From contig JAFEBL010000003.1 in the NCBI GenBank assembly GCA_018242665.1, positions 1 to 64,000 on the forward strand: DNA of 64,000 nt, given 5' to 3'. Position 1 is the stretch's first letter. Every line of letters begins with the position of its first letter. The translations under genes and the position numbers were made by a program. The notes beneath the pieces are model-generated. The model was not told the DNA's origin, searched no databases, and was given only the letters and a program-made list of their open reading frames with translations. This document shows positions 53,211 through 60,260 of this stretch, in pieces. This DNA is from Nitrospira sp. (lineage in GTDB: Bacteria; Nitrospirota; Nitrospiria; Nitrospirales; Nitrospiraceae).

Positions 53211-53828
53211 CTACGGCGTGAGAAGGGGAAGGAGGCTCCGGAAGGTTTCCCGCCCGAGTTCAGGGAGGCGTCCCTCGCGTAAGGCCAGAGAATCCAGCGG
53301 CACAAACCGGGCGATTTTGAACCAGGCCCGCCCGGACAAGACGGCGGCCAATTGCGCCTTCCGGTCGTGGGTGATCGGCAACGTATACCCTTCGCCCCGC
53401 TTCCACTCCCATAACGTGGGCGCCAAGGAGAGCTCCAGACCCTGACCGGCCAGCTGGTGAAACCGGTCAAAGAAGTTCTTTTTGCACTGCTTCACCTGAC
53501 CGCCCTCAACGATCATCGCAAAGACCAAATGATGGCCCCACCAACACAACGATCGAAAGGTGAACTTGTCATCACCAAGGAAATGTTTCGGATAGTCCAG
53601 ATATTGATAGGGGCACTGTTCGAGACGTTCGCCCTTCACGGATTGTGCCTTGGTCGGATCAAACCCGGGGGGAAGCAACAATGTCATTCGCGCCAGGTCC
53701 TCTTGCAACCCTGCTTGCAGAGCTACCAGCAACGTCTGCACCTTGAGGATGGTCCGCTCCTTCGCATGGAACAACTCCCGATCCCCGACCAAGGTCAGCT
53801 CAGCGGCTGTCAGACATTGTTCCTGCAA
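53211..53828 (-). CDS. Hypothetical protein, 205 residues
   Basis: Not recognised. Soluble; begins with a helical Leu/Glu-rich segment (LQAGLQEDLARMTLLLPPGF), followed by an aromatic middle (SLCWWGHHLVFAMIVEGG) and a basic stretch QVKQCKKNFFDRF. No catalytic motif seen. Good coding character and no competing frame. An element of the palindromic family lies just upstream. Confidence 0.65.
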   Translation of the reverse strand: MQEQCLTAAELTLVGDRELFHAKERTILKVQTLLVALQAGLQEDLARMTLLLPPGFDPTKAQSVKGERLEQCPYQYLDYPKHFLGDDKFTFRSLCWWGHHLVFAMIVEGGQVKQCKKNFFDRFHQLAGQGLELSLAPTLWEWKRGEGYTLPITHDRKAQLAAVLSGRAWFKIARFVPLDSLALREGRLPELGRETFRSLLPLLTP

Positions 53829-53901
53829 GGGAGAGTGCCCTCTCGTGCGTAACCGAATGAAGCATGATGTTGAACAGGGTCCGATTCAGCGAGCGATGGT
53901 C

Positions 53902-54023
53902 GGATGCTCAAACGGCCCGTCCGGCAAAGCCGCAGATGACGACAAGACCGGAGGCATACCCTTCGGGGTACGTTGAGGATCTTGTCGAGGCGAGAACGCA
54001 CCCGGCGGGTCGTTTCAGCACCC
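53902..54023 (+). repeat. Nested palindromic intergenic element, copy 6
   Basis: Outer arms 53902-53924 and 54002-54023 pair. Middle stem GACAAGA/TCTTGTC, core GGAGGCATACCCTTCGGGGT and ACGTTGAGG with a UUCG-type tetraloop. It lies between two minus-strand genes. Confidence 0.82.
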
Positions 54024-54025
54024 GG

Positions 54026-54406
54026 TTAGGTTTTTTGGAGGGACTCAAACACCGACACCTGCATATCGAACATGCGCCGGCATTCGCCACAACGCAACCC
54101 GACCTGATCGCGGATGACATCCAACTCCCTGATCGTGACGGACACGGGGTGGGCACGCAGGCAGTCTTCCAGCGATTCTCTGGCCGTTGGCATCGCTTTG
54201 GGTCTTTCGACTTCACCGCCGAGCGGGACGGCCGCAACCCGGCCCACCACCTGGTCGGCTGTCATCAGGTGCATCATGCGGCAGGATGTGCAGGCCACCA
54301 CGAGCCGGCCCTGTTCATCAATCCGCTTGAGCGAGAGACACAAAGGATGGACAGCAAAACACTGTTGGACAAATGCTCCGCTCTGAAACCGCTGTGTCAT
54401 AGCCAC
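54026..54406 (-). CDS. Hypothetical protein with two CxxC motifs
   Basis: 126 residues, not recognised. ACTSCRMMHLM and LRCGECRRMFDMQV, 60 residues apart, form two possible zinc knuckles, each followed by a Met-rich helix. MAMTQRFQSG at the start. Could be a metal or nucleic-acid binding protein. Start ATG 54406 or third codon. Confidence 0.6.
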   Translation of the reverse strand: MAMTQRFQSGAFVQQCFAVHPLCLSLKRIDEQGRLVVACTSCRMMHLMTADQVVGRVAAVPLGGEVERPKAMPTARESLEDCLRAHPVSVTIRELDVIRDQVGLRCGECRRMFDMQVSVFESLQKT

Positions 54407-54539
54407 CTATTGCAAGACCAGCCGATACGCTGTATCCGACTTCGTTCGTCGCTCGTGTAGCGTCGTTCGTCTGCAGAACAACACTCTGGCCTGGTGCTCA
54501 CGCGTAGGCCTCAGCGACACGCTCTCAATCCGTCCGGCC

Positions 54540-54572
54540 GCGTTTCACGTCTTATGTTTTACGCTGTACGAC
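54540..54572 (+). repeat. GTTTCAC/GTTTTAC short repeat cluster, copy 2
   Basis: GCGTTTCACGTCTTATGTTTTACG followed by GTACGACG, similar to the clusters at 41300 and 56537. It ends two bases before the stop of the next minus-strand gene. The rest of the 54407-54573 spacer shows nothing. Confidence 0.4.
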
Positions 54573-54573
54573 G

Positions 54574-54909
54574 CTACAGTTTGGTCAACCCGAGCATCAT
54601 GAGCACGCCAAGGGCGTAGGGAATCATACAGGAATACAGCACCGCGTTGAATGCTCGATCGGGGGTGCTCGACTGAATGGTGCGATCCTTGTAAATGAAT
54701 TCGTAGGCGAGAATGAGCAGCGTCAGGGTCAATACGAAGACCCGGCTGGTGCGAGGCCAGGTGTAATGGCCGCTCACGATGAAATTGGCCGTAAAGAATC
54801 CGCTGGAGACGAAGAGCAGCGGCGCGAGCACGTACCGAAGGGTATGGGAAAAGAAGACGTGCCAGGCCGGCCTGGTCGAACGTTGCTGCGGATCTAATAA
54901 GAGGGTCAT
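54574..54909 (-). CDS. Small membrane protein
   Basis: 111 residues with three membrane helices (YVLAPLLFVSSGFFTANFIV, VFVLTLTLLILAYEFIY, VLYSCMIPYALGVLMMLGL). No family recognised. Its ATG overlaps the stop of the zinc-finger gene upstream by four bases (ATGA), so the two are translated as a pair. Confidence 0.7.
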   Translation of the reverse strand: MTLLLDPQQRSTRPAWHVFFSHTLRYVLAPLLFVSSGFFTANFIVSGHYTWPRTSRVFVLTLTLLILAYEFIYKDRTIQSSTPDRAFNAVLYSCMIPYALGVLMMLGLTKL

Positions 54910-55190
54910 GACCCGACGGGCGCGGGTTGGCTGGACGGGATAGCCTGCTTTGCCTGCTCCTCGGCAGTCCGACAGCTCTTACAAATACGGGGACGCTGCT
55001 TGAGGAAGCTGATTTTCCCGCTCGCGAGACAACTATAATGGACGAACTCGTCACACACGGTGCAGCGTGACCAGCCGCCACGGAACATCGTTTTGTCACG
55101 GTAGAGCCCTTGCTGACAGACCTTGCAGTTCCGGGGTTCGATCCCCAGCAACATGGGCTCCCAGTCCCCACCGGCTTTCCGAATACTCAT
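54906..55190 (-). CDS. Small C1/FYVE-like zinc-finger protein
   Basis: 94 residues. Eight metal-ligand candidates in the order CKVC, CTVC, H-x-x-C and CKSC (NCKVCQQGLY, RCTVCDEFVHYSCLA, ICKSCR), a two-zinc arrangement similar to C1 or RING-type fingers. The C-terminus is Gln/Pro-rich. ATG 55190 (MSIRKAGGDW) lies about 2-3 bases from the predicted transcription start, with no ribosome site. Function unknown. Confidence 0.65.
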   Translation of the reverse strand: MSIRKAGGDWEPMLLGIEPRNCKVCQQGLYRDKTMFRGGWSRCTVCDEFVHYSCLASGKISFLKQRPRICKSCRTAEEQAKQAIPSSQPAPVGS

Positions 55191-55198
55191 GACGCGGG

Positions 55199-55204
55199 AG
55201 TATA
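55199..55204 (-). promoter_or_regulatory. -10 element next to the zinc-finger gene start
   Basis: TATACT (55204-55199, minus strand), with TTGTTT about 18 bases upstream. Transcription would begin near 55192, next to ATG 55190: a candidate leaderless message. Confidence 0.45.
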
Positions 55205-55278
55205 ACGAAGGGGTCGAAGAAAAAACAAGGAGGGAGAGGGAAGGAGAGCGGGCTGGTGGTCCCCCATGATCGCGCAAC

Positions 55279-55311
55279 GCGCGGCCTTGAAAGGCCCTCG
55301 TTGGACGCGCT
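55279..55311 (-). repeat. Short palindromic repeat around GGCCTT-tc-AAGGCC, copy 1
   Basis: Minus-strand sequence GCGCGTCCAACGAGGGCC followed by TTTCAAGGCCGCGCG is nearly identical over about 31 bases to plus-strand 62254-62285. The centre GGCCTTNNAAGGCC is a perfect palindrome. Confidence 0.6.
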
Positions 55312-55503
55312 CAATTCGGGGAAATCACCAGACAGCCCTCCTATAAGACAGACGTAAGAAGAACGCGCACGATCAGAATGTGCTCGTCCGATGCGCCCAG
55401 TGAAGGGCCACCGTGTGAGTCCCTCGGTAAGAGACGTAGGCATGATCAAATGCCTAGGCCGTGCCTTCCCCGAGCAAGAGGATGCCGGTTGGGCCCAGCT
55501 TCA

Positions 55504-55532
55504 TTGACACTCCTTCAACCCTTTTGCTACTC
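55504..55532 (+). promoter_or_regulatory. Promoter of the isoprenoid operon
   Basis: TTGACA at 55504-55509 and CTACTC at 55527-55532 after 17 bases (or TACTCT after 18). The -35 is perfect and the -10 weak. Confidence 0.45.
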
Positions 55533-55577
55533 TCCGCCGGTTCCGATCCGCTCATCGCCAATGTCAGCTATCTACCC

Positions 55578-56468
55578 ATGAACATTAAAGACTATCTCGA
55601 ACAGAAGCGGCTGGCAGTGGACCGTTTTCTCGATCAGGTCAGCCCTCCCGCCGCCACACCGCCCACGACGCTCCATGAGAGCATGCGGTACAGTTTGATG
55701 GCGGGTGGCAAGCGCGTCCGGCCGATCCTCACCATCGCCGCAGCAGAGGCGGTCGGCACCACACCGCCCGGGCTGATGGCCGTGGCCTGTTCGCTGGAAT
55801 TCATCCATACCTATTCCTTGATTCACGACGACTTGCCCTCAATGGATAACGACGACTTTCGTCGGGGCAAGCCGACCAACCATAAGGTATACGGCGAAGC
55901 GATGGCGATTCTAGCCGGCGACGCCCTGCTGACCATGGCCTTCGATCTCATCAGCCGGCCCGAGCTCATGAAAGGCTGTGAGCCCACCCGGCAGGTGCGC
56001 ATGCTTCAAGAACTAGCCTACGGATCCGGCAACATGGGCATGGTGGGCGGTCAGGTTTTCGACATCCAGGCCGAGAATCAGGACATCGATCTCCCCACGC
56101 TCCAGAACATCCACAAGCACAAGACCGGCATGCTGATTCGCGCCGCCGTGCGCATGGGCGCGATTGCGGCCGGGGCGACGGATCGGCAGCTCGACGACAT
56201 GACCGGGTATGCCGAGGACATCGGCCTGGCCTTCCAGATCGCCGACGATGTGTTGAATGTCACCGGAACACGCGAGGAGCTCGGCAAGAATCCCAATACC
56301 GATGCCGAGCGCGGGAAGAAGACCTATCCGACGTTTTACGGCGTCGACGGCGCACGCAAGCTGGCGGACGACTGTGTGACCCGCGCGATCGGCCGGCTGG
56401 ACACATTCGGCCCCTCAGCCGACCCGCTCCGCGAGATCGCGCGCTACATCACTGCGCGAAAGAACTGA
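55578..56468 (+). CDS. ispA: Short-chain polyprenyl diphosphate synthase (farnesyl/geranylgeranyl type)
   Basis: 296 residues. First Asp-rich motif in LIHDDLPSMDNDDFRRGKPT and second in IADDVLNVTG, with GGKRVRPILTIAAAE upstream. It condenses IPP with allylic diphosphates. The residues just before the first Asp motif (SLEFIHTYSLIHDD) have aromatic Tyr at the fifth position upstream, as in farnesyl diphosphate synthases. ATG 55578 (MNIKDYLEQK) is the standard start. The next genes, hpnA-like and CruF-like, use isoprenoid products. Confidence 0.9.
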   Translation: MNIKDYLEQKRLAVDRFLDQVSPPAATPPTTLHESMRYSLMAGGKRVRPILTIAAAEAVGTTPPGLMAVACSLEFIHTYSLIHDDLPSMDNDDFRRGKPTNHKVYGEAMAILAGDALLTMAFDLISRPELMKGCEPTRQVRMLQELAYGSGNMGMVGGQVFDIQAENQDIDLPTLQNIHKHKTGMLIRAAVRMGAIAAGATDRQLDDMTGYAEDIGLAFQIADDVLNVTGTREELGKNPNTDAERGKKTYPTFYGVDGARKLADDCVTRAIGRLDTFGPSADPLREIARYITARKN

Positions 56469-56469
56469 C

Positions 56470-56566
56470 GTGAGGCGTGAAACGTAAGACGTGAAAGGCA
56501 ATTCCTTCGTTCACACCATTCTCCCTCGCCATTTACCTTTCACCGTTCACGTCTCACGCTTCACGG
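56470..56566. repeat. Inverted pair of GTGAAAC/GTTTCAC-type clusters, copy 3
   Basis: The arm at 56470-56499 (CGTGAGGCGTGAAACG...) is inverted relative to 56537-56566 (...GTTCACGTCTCACGCTTCACG). The pair can form a hairpin of about 30 bp with scattered mismatches between ispA and the hpnA-like gene. Confidence 0.55.
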
Positions 56567-56576
56567 AATCTCACGC

Positions 56577-57560
56577 ATGAAAGCTCTCGTCACCGGCGCA
56601 ACCGGATTTGTCGGCGGGGCCGTGGCCCGCGCGCTGGTGAAGGCCGGAGTGGAGGTCCGGGTCATCTCCCGCGCAGGGGCTGATCTGCAGAACCTGGCCG
56701 GGCTCCCGGTGGAACAGGTACAGGGCGACCTCCGCGATCGCGACTCGCTTCGCCAGGCGCTTCACGGCTGCCGGCAGCTCTATCACGTCGCGGCGCATTA
56801 CGCGCTCTGGGCCAAAGATCCCTCCATCTTCTACGACATCAATGTCACCGGCACCAGAACGCTCCTTGAGACGGCTCGCGAGGTGGGCATCGAGCGTACG
56901 GTCTATTGCAGTACCATCGGCGCAATCGGCTTGCCCCCCGGTGGAGGATTGGGCACGGAAGACACGCCGGTTTCGCTCGAACAAATGGCAGGACATTACA
57001 AACGGTCCAAGTATCTTGCCGAGCAGGAAGTGCTGAAACTCGCGCGGGAAGGCCTGCCGGTCGTCATCGTGAACCCCAGCGCACCGGTCGGGGCCGCTGA
57101 TGTGAAACCGACCCCTACCGGCCAGATCATCGTAGACTTCATGAAGGGCCGGATGCCCGCCTACATCGAAACGGGTATGAATTTGATCGATGTCGACGAC
57201 GTGGCCCAGGGCCACCTGTTAGCGATGGAGAAGGGCCGACAGGGCGAACGCTACATTCTCGGCAATAAGAACCTGTTGCTGAACGACGTGTTTCAGATGC
57301 TCAGCCGGATCACGGGCGTGAAGGCGCCCTCCGTCAAGCTCCCTCGCCTGGCCATTCTGCCGTTGGCCTATGCGAATCAATGGCTCTCGAACCTGACCGG
57401 CGTGCCACCCCGGATCCCGCTCGAAGGCGTGAAGATGGCCAAGTACAAAATGCACTACGACTGCTCGAAGGCCATCCGCGAACTGGGGCTGCCCCAAACG
57501 CCGGTCGCGGTCGCGCTGGAGAAGGCGGTGCGGTGGTTTCGCGAGCATGGCTACGTGTAA
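56577..57560 (+). CDS. hpnA: Hopanoid-associated sugar epimerase HpnA-like (extended SDR)
   Basis: 327 residues. NAD-binding loop VTGATGFVGGAVARALV, active-site YxxxK in HYKRSKYLAEQEVLKLA, and NPSAPVGAADVKPTPTGQIIVDF, characteristic of the HpnA group of dihydroflavonol-reductase-like epimerases. In other bacteria hpnA lies beside hopanoid genes; squalene-hopene cyclase is not in this window. The start ATG 56577 gives the usual N-terminus. Confidence 0.87.
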   Translation: MKALVTGATGFVGGAVARALVKAGVEVRVISRAGADLQNLAGLPVEQVQGDLRDRDSLRQALHGCRQLYHVAAHYALWAKDPSIFYDINVTGTRTLLETAREVGIERTVYCSTIGAIGLPPGGGLGTEDTPVSLEQMAGHYKRSKYLAEQEVLKLAREGLPVVIVNPSAPVGAADVKPTPTGQIIVDFMKGRMPAYIETGMNLIDVDDVAQGHLLAMEKGRQGERYILGNKNLLLNDVFQMLSRITGVKAPSVKLPRLAILPLAYANQWLSNLTGVPPRIPLEGVKMAKYKMHYDCSKAIRELGLPQTPVAVALEKAVRWFREHGYV

Positions 57561-57562
57561 TC

Positions 57563-57684
57563 GGATGCGGGAAAAAGCCTTCAGCTGCGTGCTCGGCTCG
57601 ACAAGATCCTCAACGTACTCCCAAGGGTACGCCTCCGGTCTTGTCAGCGCCTGCAGCCTCGCTGACAGACCTTTTTGAGCATCC
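57563..57684 (-). repeat. Nested palindromic intergenic element, copy 7 (reverse orientation)
   Basis: On the minus strand it shows the same order: outer arm GGATGCTCAAAAAGGTC, middle stem GACAAGA/TCTTGTC, core GGAGGCGTACCC and GTACGTTGAGG. The outer arms are 57563-57590 and 57653-57684. It lies between two plus-strand genes and, like the other copies, runs opposite to the neighbouring transcription. Confidence 0.8.
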
Positions 57685-57696
57685 TCGACTTGCCCG

Positions 57697-58506
57697 ATGG
57701 AATTTTTCTTTCTGTTTCTCAACACGATCTGGTTCCGCCCCTACGTGTTTGCCTTTCTGGCGGCGTTTTTGTTCTCAGCCATCGCGCTGATCGGCTGGCC
57801 GCGCACCTGGCGGTTCTGGCTCATCAGCTGGATCACGGCCTTCATCTGCGAGTACTCCTCCACGCGTAACGGCATTCCCTTCGGTTGGTACCACTACAAC
57901 GGCTCCACGGTCGGCCAGGAACTCTACCTGTCGAATATTCCCTTCATGGATTCGATCTCGTTTTCGTTCCTCCTGTTCGCCAGCTACTGCCTCGCCCTTC
58001 TGTTGCTGCTGCCGGTGGAACCGAAACAGGGAGACGCACACCCGCAACTCCCGCGCCTTTCATTCGCGCTGGCCGAGCGCACGTCATGGCGGGTCTTCAT
58101 CTTGACGGTGCTGTTCTTCGCCTTCATCGACATGGTGATCGATCCCGTCGCGCTGCGTGGCGACCGCTGGTTCCTCGGCAAAATCTATTATTATCCGGAC
58201 CCGGGCGTGCATTTCGGCGTGCCCATAGCCAACTACGTCGGGTGGGCGGTGGTCGGGGCCATTTCGCTCCTCATCTACTTTCCGCTCGACCGCCGCCTCG
58301 CCGCCTCGCTCCCACCTCAAACGCCTTCCACCACACATCGCCTCTTGCTTGGCGCAGGCCTCTATTACGGCGTGCTGCTCTTCAATCTGGCGGTCACCTT
58401 CTGGATCGGTGAATCATTGCAGGGCACGACCGGCCTCTTGATGTATGTGCCGGTCACCGCCATCCTGTTCCTACGATTGCTCCCCCCTGCTCCAGCCTCC
58501 GCTTGA
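57697..58506 (+). CDS. CruF/DUF422-type membrane protein (carotenoid 1',2'-hydratase family)
   Basis: 269 residues, about seven membrane helices. Family-like segments: EYSSTRNGIPFGWYHYNG, LSNIPFMDSISFSFLLFASY, FIDMVIDPVALRGDRWFLG and YYPDPGVHFGVPIANYVGW. CruF adds water to the psi-end of acyclic carotenoids such as lycopene. With the polyprenyl synthase and hpnA-like gene it forms a small isoprenoid cluster, although no phytoene synthase is visible here. Confidence 0.82.
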   Translation: MEFFFLFLNTIWFRPYVFAFLAAFLFSAIALIGWPRTWRFWLISWITAFICEYSSTRNGIPFGWYHYNGSTVGQELYLSNIPFMDSISFSFLLFASYCLALLLLLPVEPKQGDAHPQLPRLSFALAERTSWRVFILTVLFFAFIDMVIDPVALRGDRWFLGKIYYYPDPGVHFGVPIANYVGWAVVGAISLLIYFPLDRRLAASLPPQTPSTTHRLLLGAGLYYGVLLFNLAVTFWIGESLQGTTGLLMYVPVTAILFLRLLPPAPASA

Positions 58507-58615
58507 GCGGATTCGGTGTCACCTCATCCGACAGCCCGGCGCGATTGGCATTCATTCGAACGAGTCTGTATAGTGAGTGGACGGCTTGATGGTCTCGCTG
58601 AGAGGTATGCTGCGG

Positions 58616-59230
58616 ATGAAAAAAATCTGCGTGCTGCTGATGCTCGGATTCTTGGCCACTCTCGGAGTGTTAGGGTGGTTTGGGTACCAATCGTACACGA
58701 CAGGATTCAGCGCGAAAGCCGAACCGAATGAGCTGGAAGTGTTGATCGCTCGGCAAGTCCGTCATTTGGCGATTCCCTATGAAAATCGGCGACTCCGCAA
58801 TCCTCTGCCGCTGACCCAGGACTTGCTCAAGGATGCGAGGGCCCATTTCGCCGACCACTGCGCCGCTTGCCATGCCAATAACGGCAGCGGGGACACCGTC
58901 ATCGGGAAAAATGTCTACCCGAAGTCGCCGGATCTCCGCCTCCCCGACACGCAAACGATGTCGGATGGGGAGATGTTCTTCATCATTCAGAATGGCATCC
59001 GATTCACGGCTATGCCCGGCTGGGGCACCGGCGACCCCGCGAAGGACCGCGGGAGTTGGGAACTCGTGCATTTCATTCGCCACCTGCCAAGTATTACCGA
59101 GGAAGAACTGCAGGAAATGGCGGCGCTGAATCCGAAGACAAAACACGAACTCGAAGAAGAATCGATGATCGATCAGTTTCTGGGCGGGAACGATGCCGCG
59201 GCCGGCGCGACCGGCGCGCACCGCCATTAA
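58616..59230 (+). CDS. Exported mono-haem cytochrome c
   Basis: 204 residues. An N-terminal hydrophobic segment (ICVLLMLGFLATLGVLGWFGY) serves as signal or anchor. The haem motif is HCAACHANNGSGDT and the distal Met lies in RFTAMPGWGTGDP. The C-terminal 40 residues are acidic and helical with a His/Ala-rich tail. Start ATG 58616 is chosen for a compact signal; four earlier in-frame Met codons exist. The redox partner is not known. Confidence 0.88.
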   Translation: MKKICVLLMLGFLATLGVLGWFGYQSYTTGFSAKAEPNELEVLIARQVRHLAIPYENRRLRNPLPLTQDLLKDARAHFADHCAACHANNGSGDTVIGKNVYPKSPDLRLPDTQTMSDGEMFFIIQNGIRFTAMPGWGTGDPAKDRGSWELVHFIRHLPSITEEELQEMAALNPKTKHELEEESMIDQFLGGNDAAAGATGAHRH

Positions 59231-59253
59231 TGCCCCAACGAAAGGATCTTCCC

Positions 59254-59574
59254 GTGACATTCCTTCGCCTCTTCATCTTCGCGTTACTCCTCATCTGCGC
59301 CCCGGCTGTCGTGTCCGCCCACGGCACTGGTCAGCATGTGCTCGGCGTGGTCTCAGCCATTGATGCCACCCATATCGAAATCAAAACACCCAAAGGCCAG
59401 ATCGTCTCAGTCCGCCTGACCGACAAAACCCAATACAAGGTCCGGAATCTTCGGCGCCCGAAGAGCCCTCCGCAGGTGGGAGATCGGGTCGTGGTCGAAG
59501 CGGAGAAGGGCACCGACGGGCTGACGGCCACGGAAGTGCACTATTCCGATTCACAGCCGAAAACGGCCCAGTAA
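59254..59574 (+). CDS. Small exported protein with OB-like domain (DUF5666-like)
   Basis: 106 residues. Signal peptide FLRLFIFALLLICAPAVVSA, then a domain of about 80 residues: VLGVVSAIDATHIEIKTPKG, VRLTDKTQYKVRN, VGDRVVVEAEKG. Its strand pattern fits the DUF5666/OB-fold group of periplasmic proteins. GTG 59254 has AAAGGA 7 bases upstream; ATG 59230 overlaps the cytochrome stop but has no ribosome site. Confidence 0.75.
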   Translation: MTFLRLFIFALLLICAPAVVSAHGTGQHVLGVVSAIDATHIEIKTPKGQIVSVRLTDKTQYKVRNLRRPKSPPQVGDRVVVEAEKGTDGLTATEVHYSDSQPKTAQ

Positions 59575-59584
59575 GGACGGTTCC

Positions 59585-60058
59585 ATGCGCGTTTTTCAAC
59601 TCTCACACAGCCGGTATGATGGCCAGGGCAGCGACGGCCTTCGTCCGCTGGTCATGCGCGTGCTCATCATGGGCCTCGCCGTGTTTCTGGCCGTGACGAT
59701 CGTGCCCGGCATTGAGTCGAACAGCCTCGGCGCCGGCGTCGCCGCCGTCCTGGTCCTGACGTTGTTGAATACCCTCATCAGGCCGCTGTTGTACCTGCTG
59801 GCACTGCCCTTGATCGTGGTGTCGCTCGGCCTGTTCATGGTCGTCATCAATGCCCTGCTGCTGCAGGTGACCGCCGCTCTCGTCAAAGGGTTTACGGTGA
59901 CGGGGTTCGGCGCATCGTTCTGGGGCGCGTTGGTGATCAGCCTCGTCAGCAGCCTCCTCAATATGCTGCTGGTGGTGGAGCATAGTCGCGTGGAAACCAG
60001 CCACCGTTCACATCGCCCGCCGACCATCATCAACCCGGATGGGTCAGAGCACTCGTGA
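59585..60058 (+). CDS. Phage-holin-4-type small membrane protein (chromosomal)
   Basis: 157 residues with four hydrophobic segments. GLAVFLAVTIVPGIESNSLGAGVAAVLVLTLLNTLIRPLLYLLALPL is typical of the phage_holin_4_2/YvlD family, which is chromosomal and not phage-linked. The C-terminus is short and polar. Starts 10 bases after the DUF5666-like gene, so probably one operon with cytochrome c. Function unknown. Confidence 0.82.
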   Translation: MRVFQLSHSRYDGQGSDGLRPLVMRVLIMGLAVFLAVTIVPGIESNSLGAGVAAVLVLTLLNTLIRPLLYLLALPLIVVSLGLFMVVINALLLQVTAALVKGFTVTGFGASFWGALVISLVSSLLNMLLVVEHSRVETSHRSHRPPTIINPDGSEHS

Positions 60059-60092
60059 ACGCTGCGACTTTCCTTGAGTTACTCTGATATGA

Positions 60093-60254
60093 CTGTTACA
60101 ATGCGCCCCGACGCTCGATCTTCACCGCGGAGAGCGCACCACCTATAACGAGCACCATGCTTCGAACTGGCAGCGGGTTCTCGCCCACGATCAGCACAAC
60201 ACGTATCGATGGGCCGCCGATCTCCCCCTGCCGATTTGCCGGCATCATGCATAG
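60093..60254 (+). pseudogene. Coding-like open frame without ATG, possible remnant
   Basis: Between stops at 60090 and 60252 an open frame of 53 codons reads LDLHRGERTTYNEHHASNWQ and RVLAHDQHNTYRWAADLPLP with biased third positions, but has no ATG or GTG start (only CTG 60093). It ends six bases before the histidine-kinase-like ATG. Either a remnant, a CTG-started peptide or chance. Confidence 0.25.
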
Positions 60255-60260
60255 AGGTCG

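Larger units (their letters stand above)
55191..55577. other. 387-base spacer between divergent genes
   Basis: Besides the repeat and promoters listed, it holds a purine-rich tract (55216-55250) and a six-codon reading frame (ATG 55561, MSAIYP) whose TGA overlaps the polyprenyl synthase ATG. 55312-55500 shows no gene. Confidence 0.4.

Noticed and set aside
59585-60058. Prophage remnant suggested by a holin-like protein
   Set aside because: The phage_holin_4_2 family is common on chromosomes, and no other phage gene is near.
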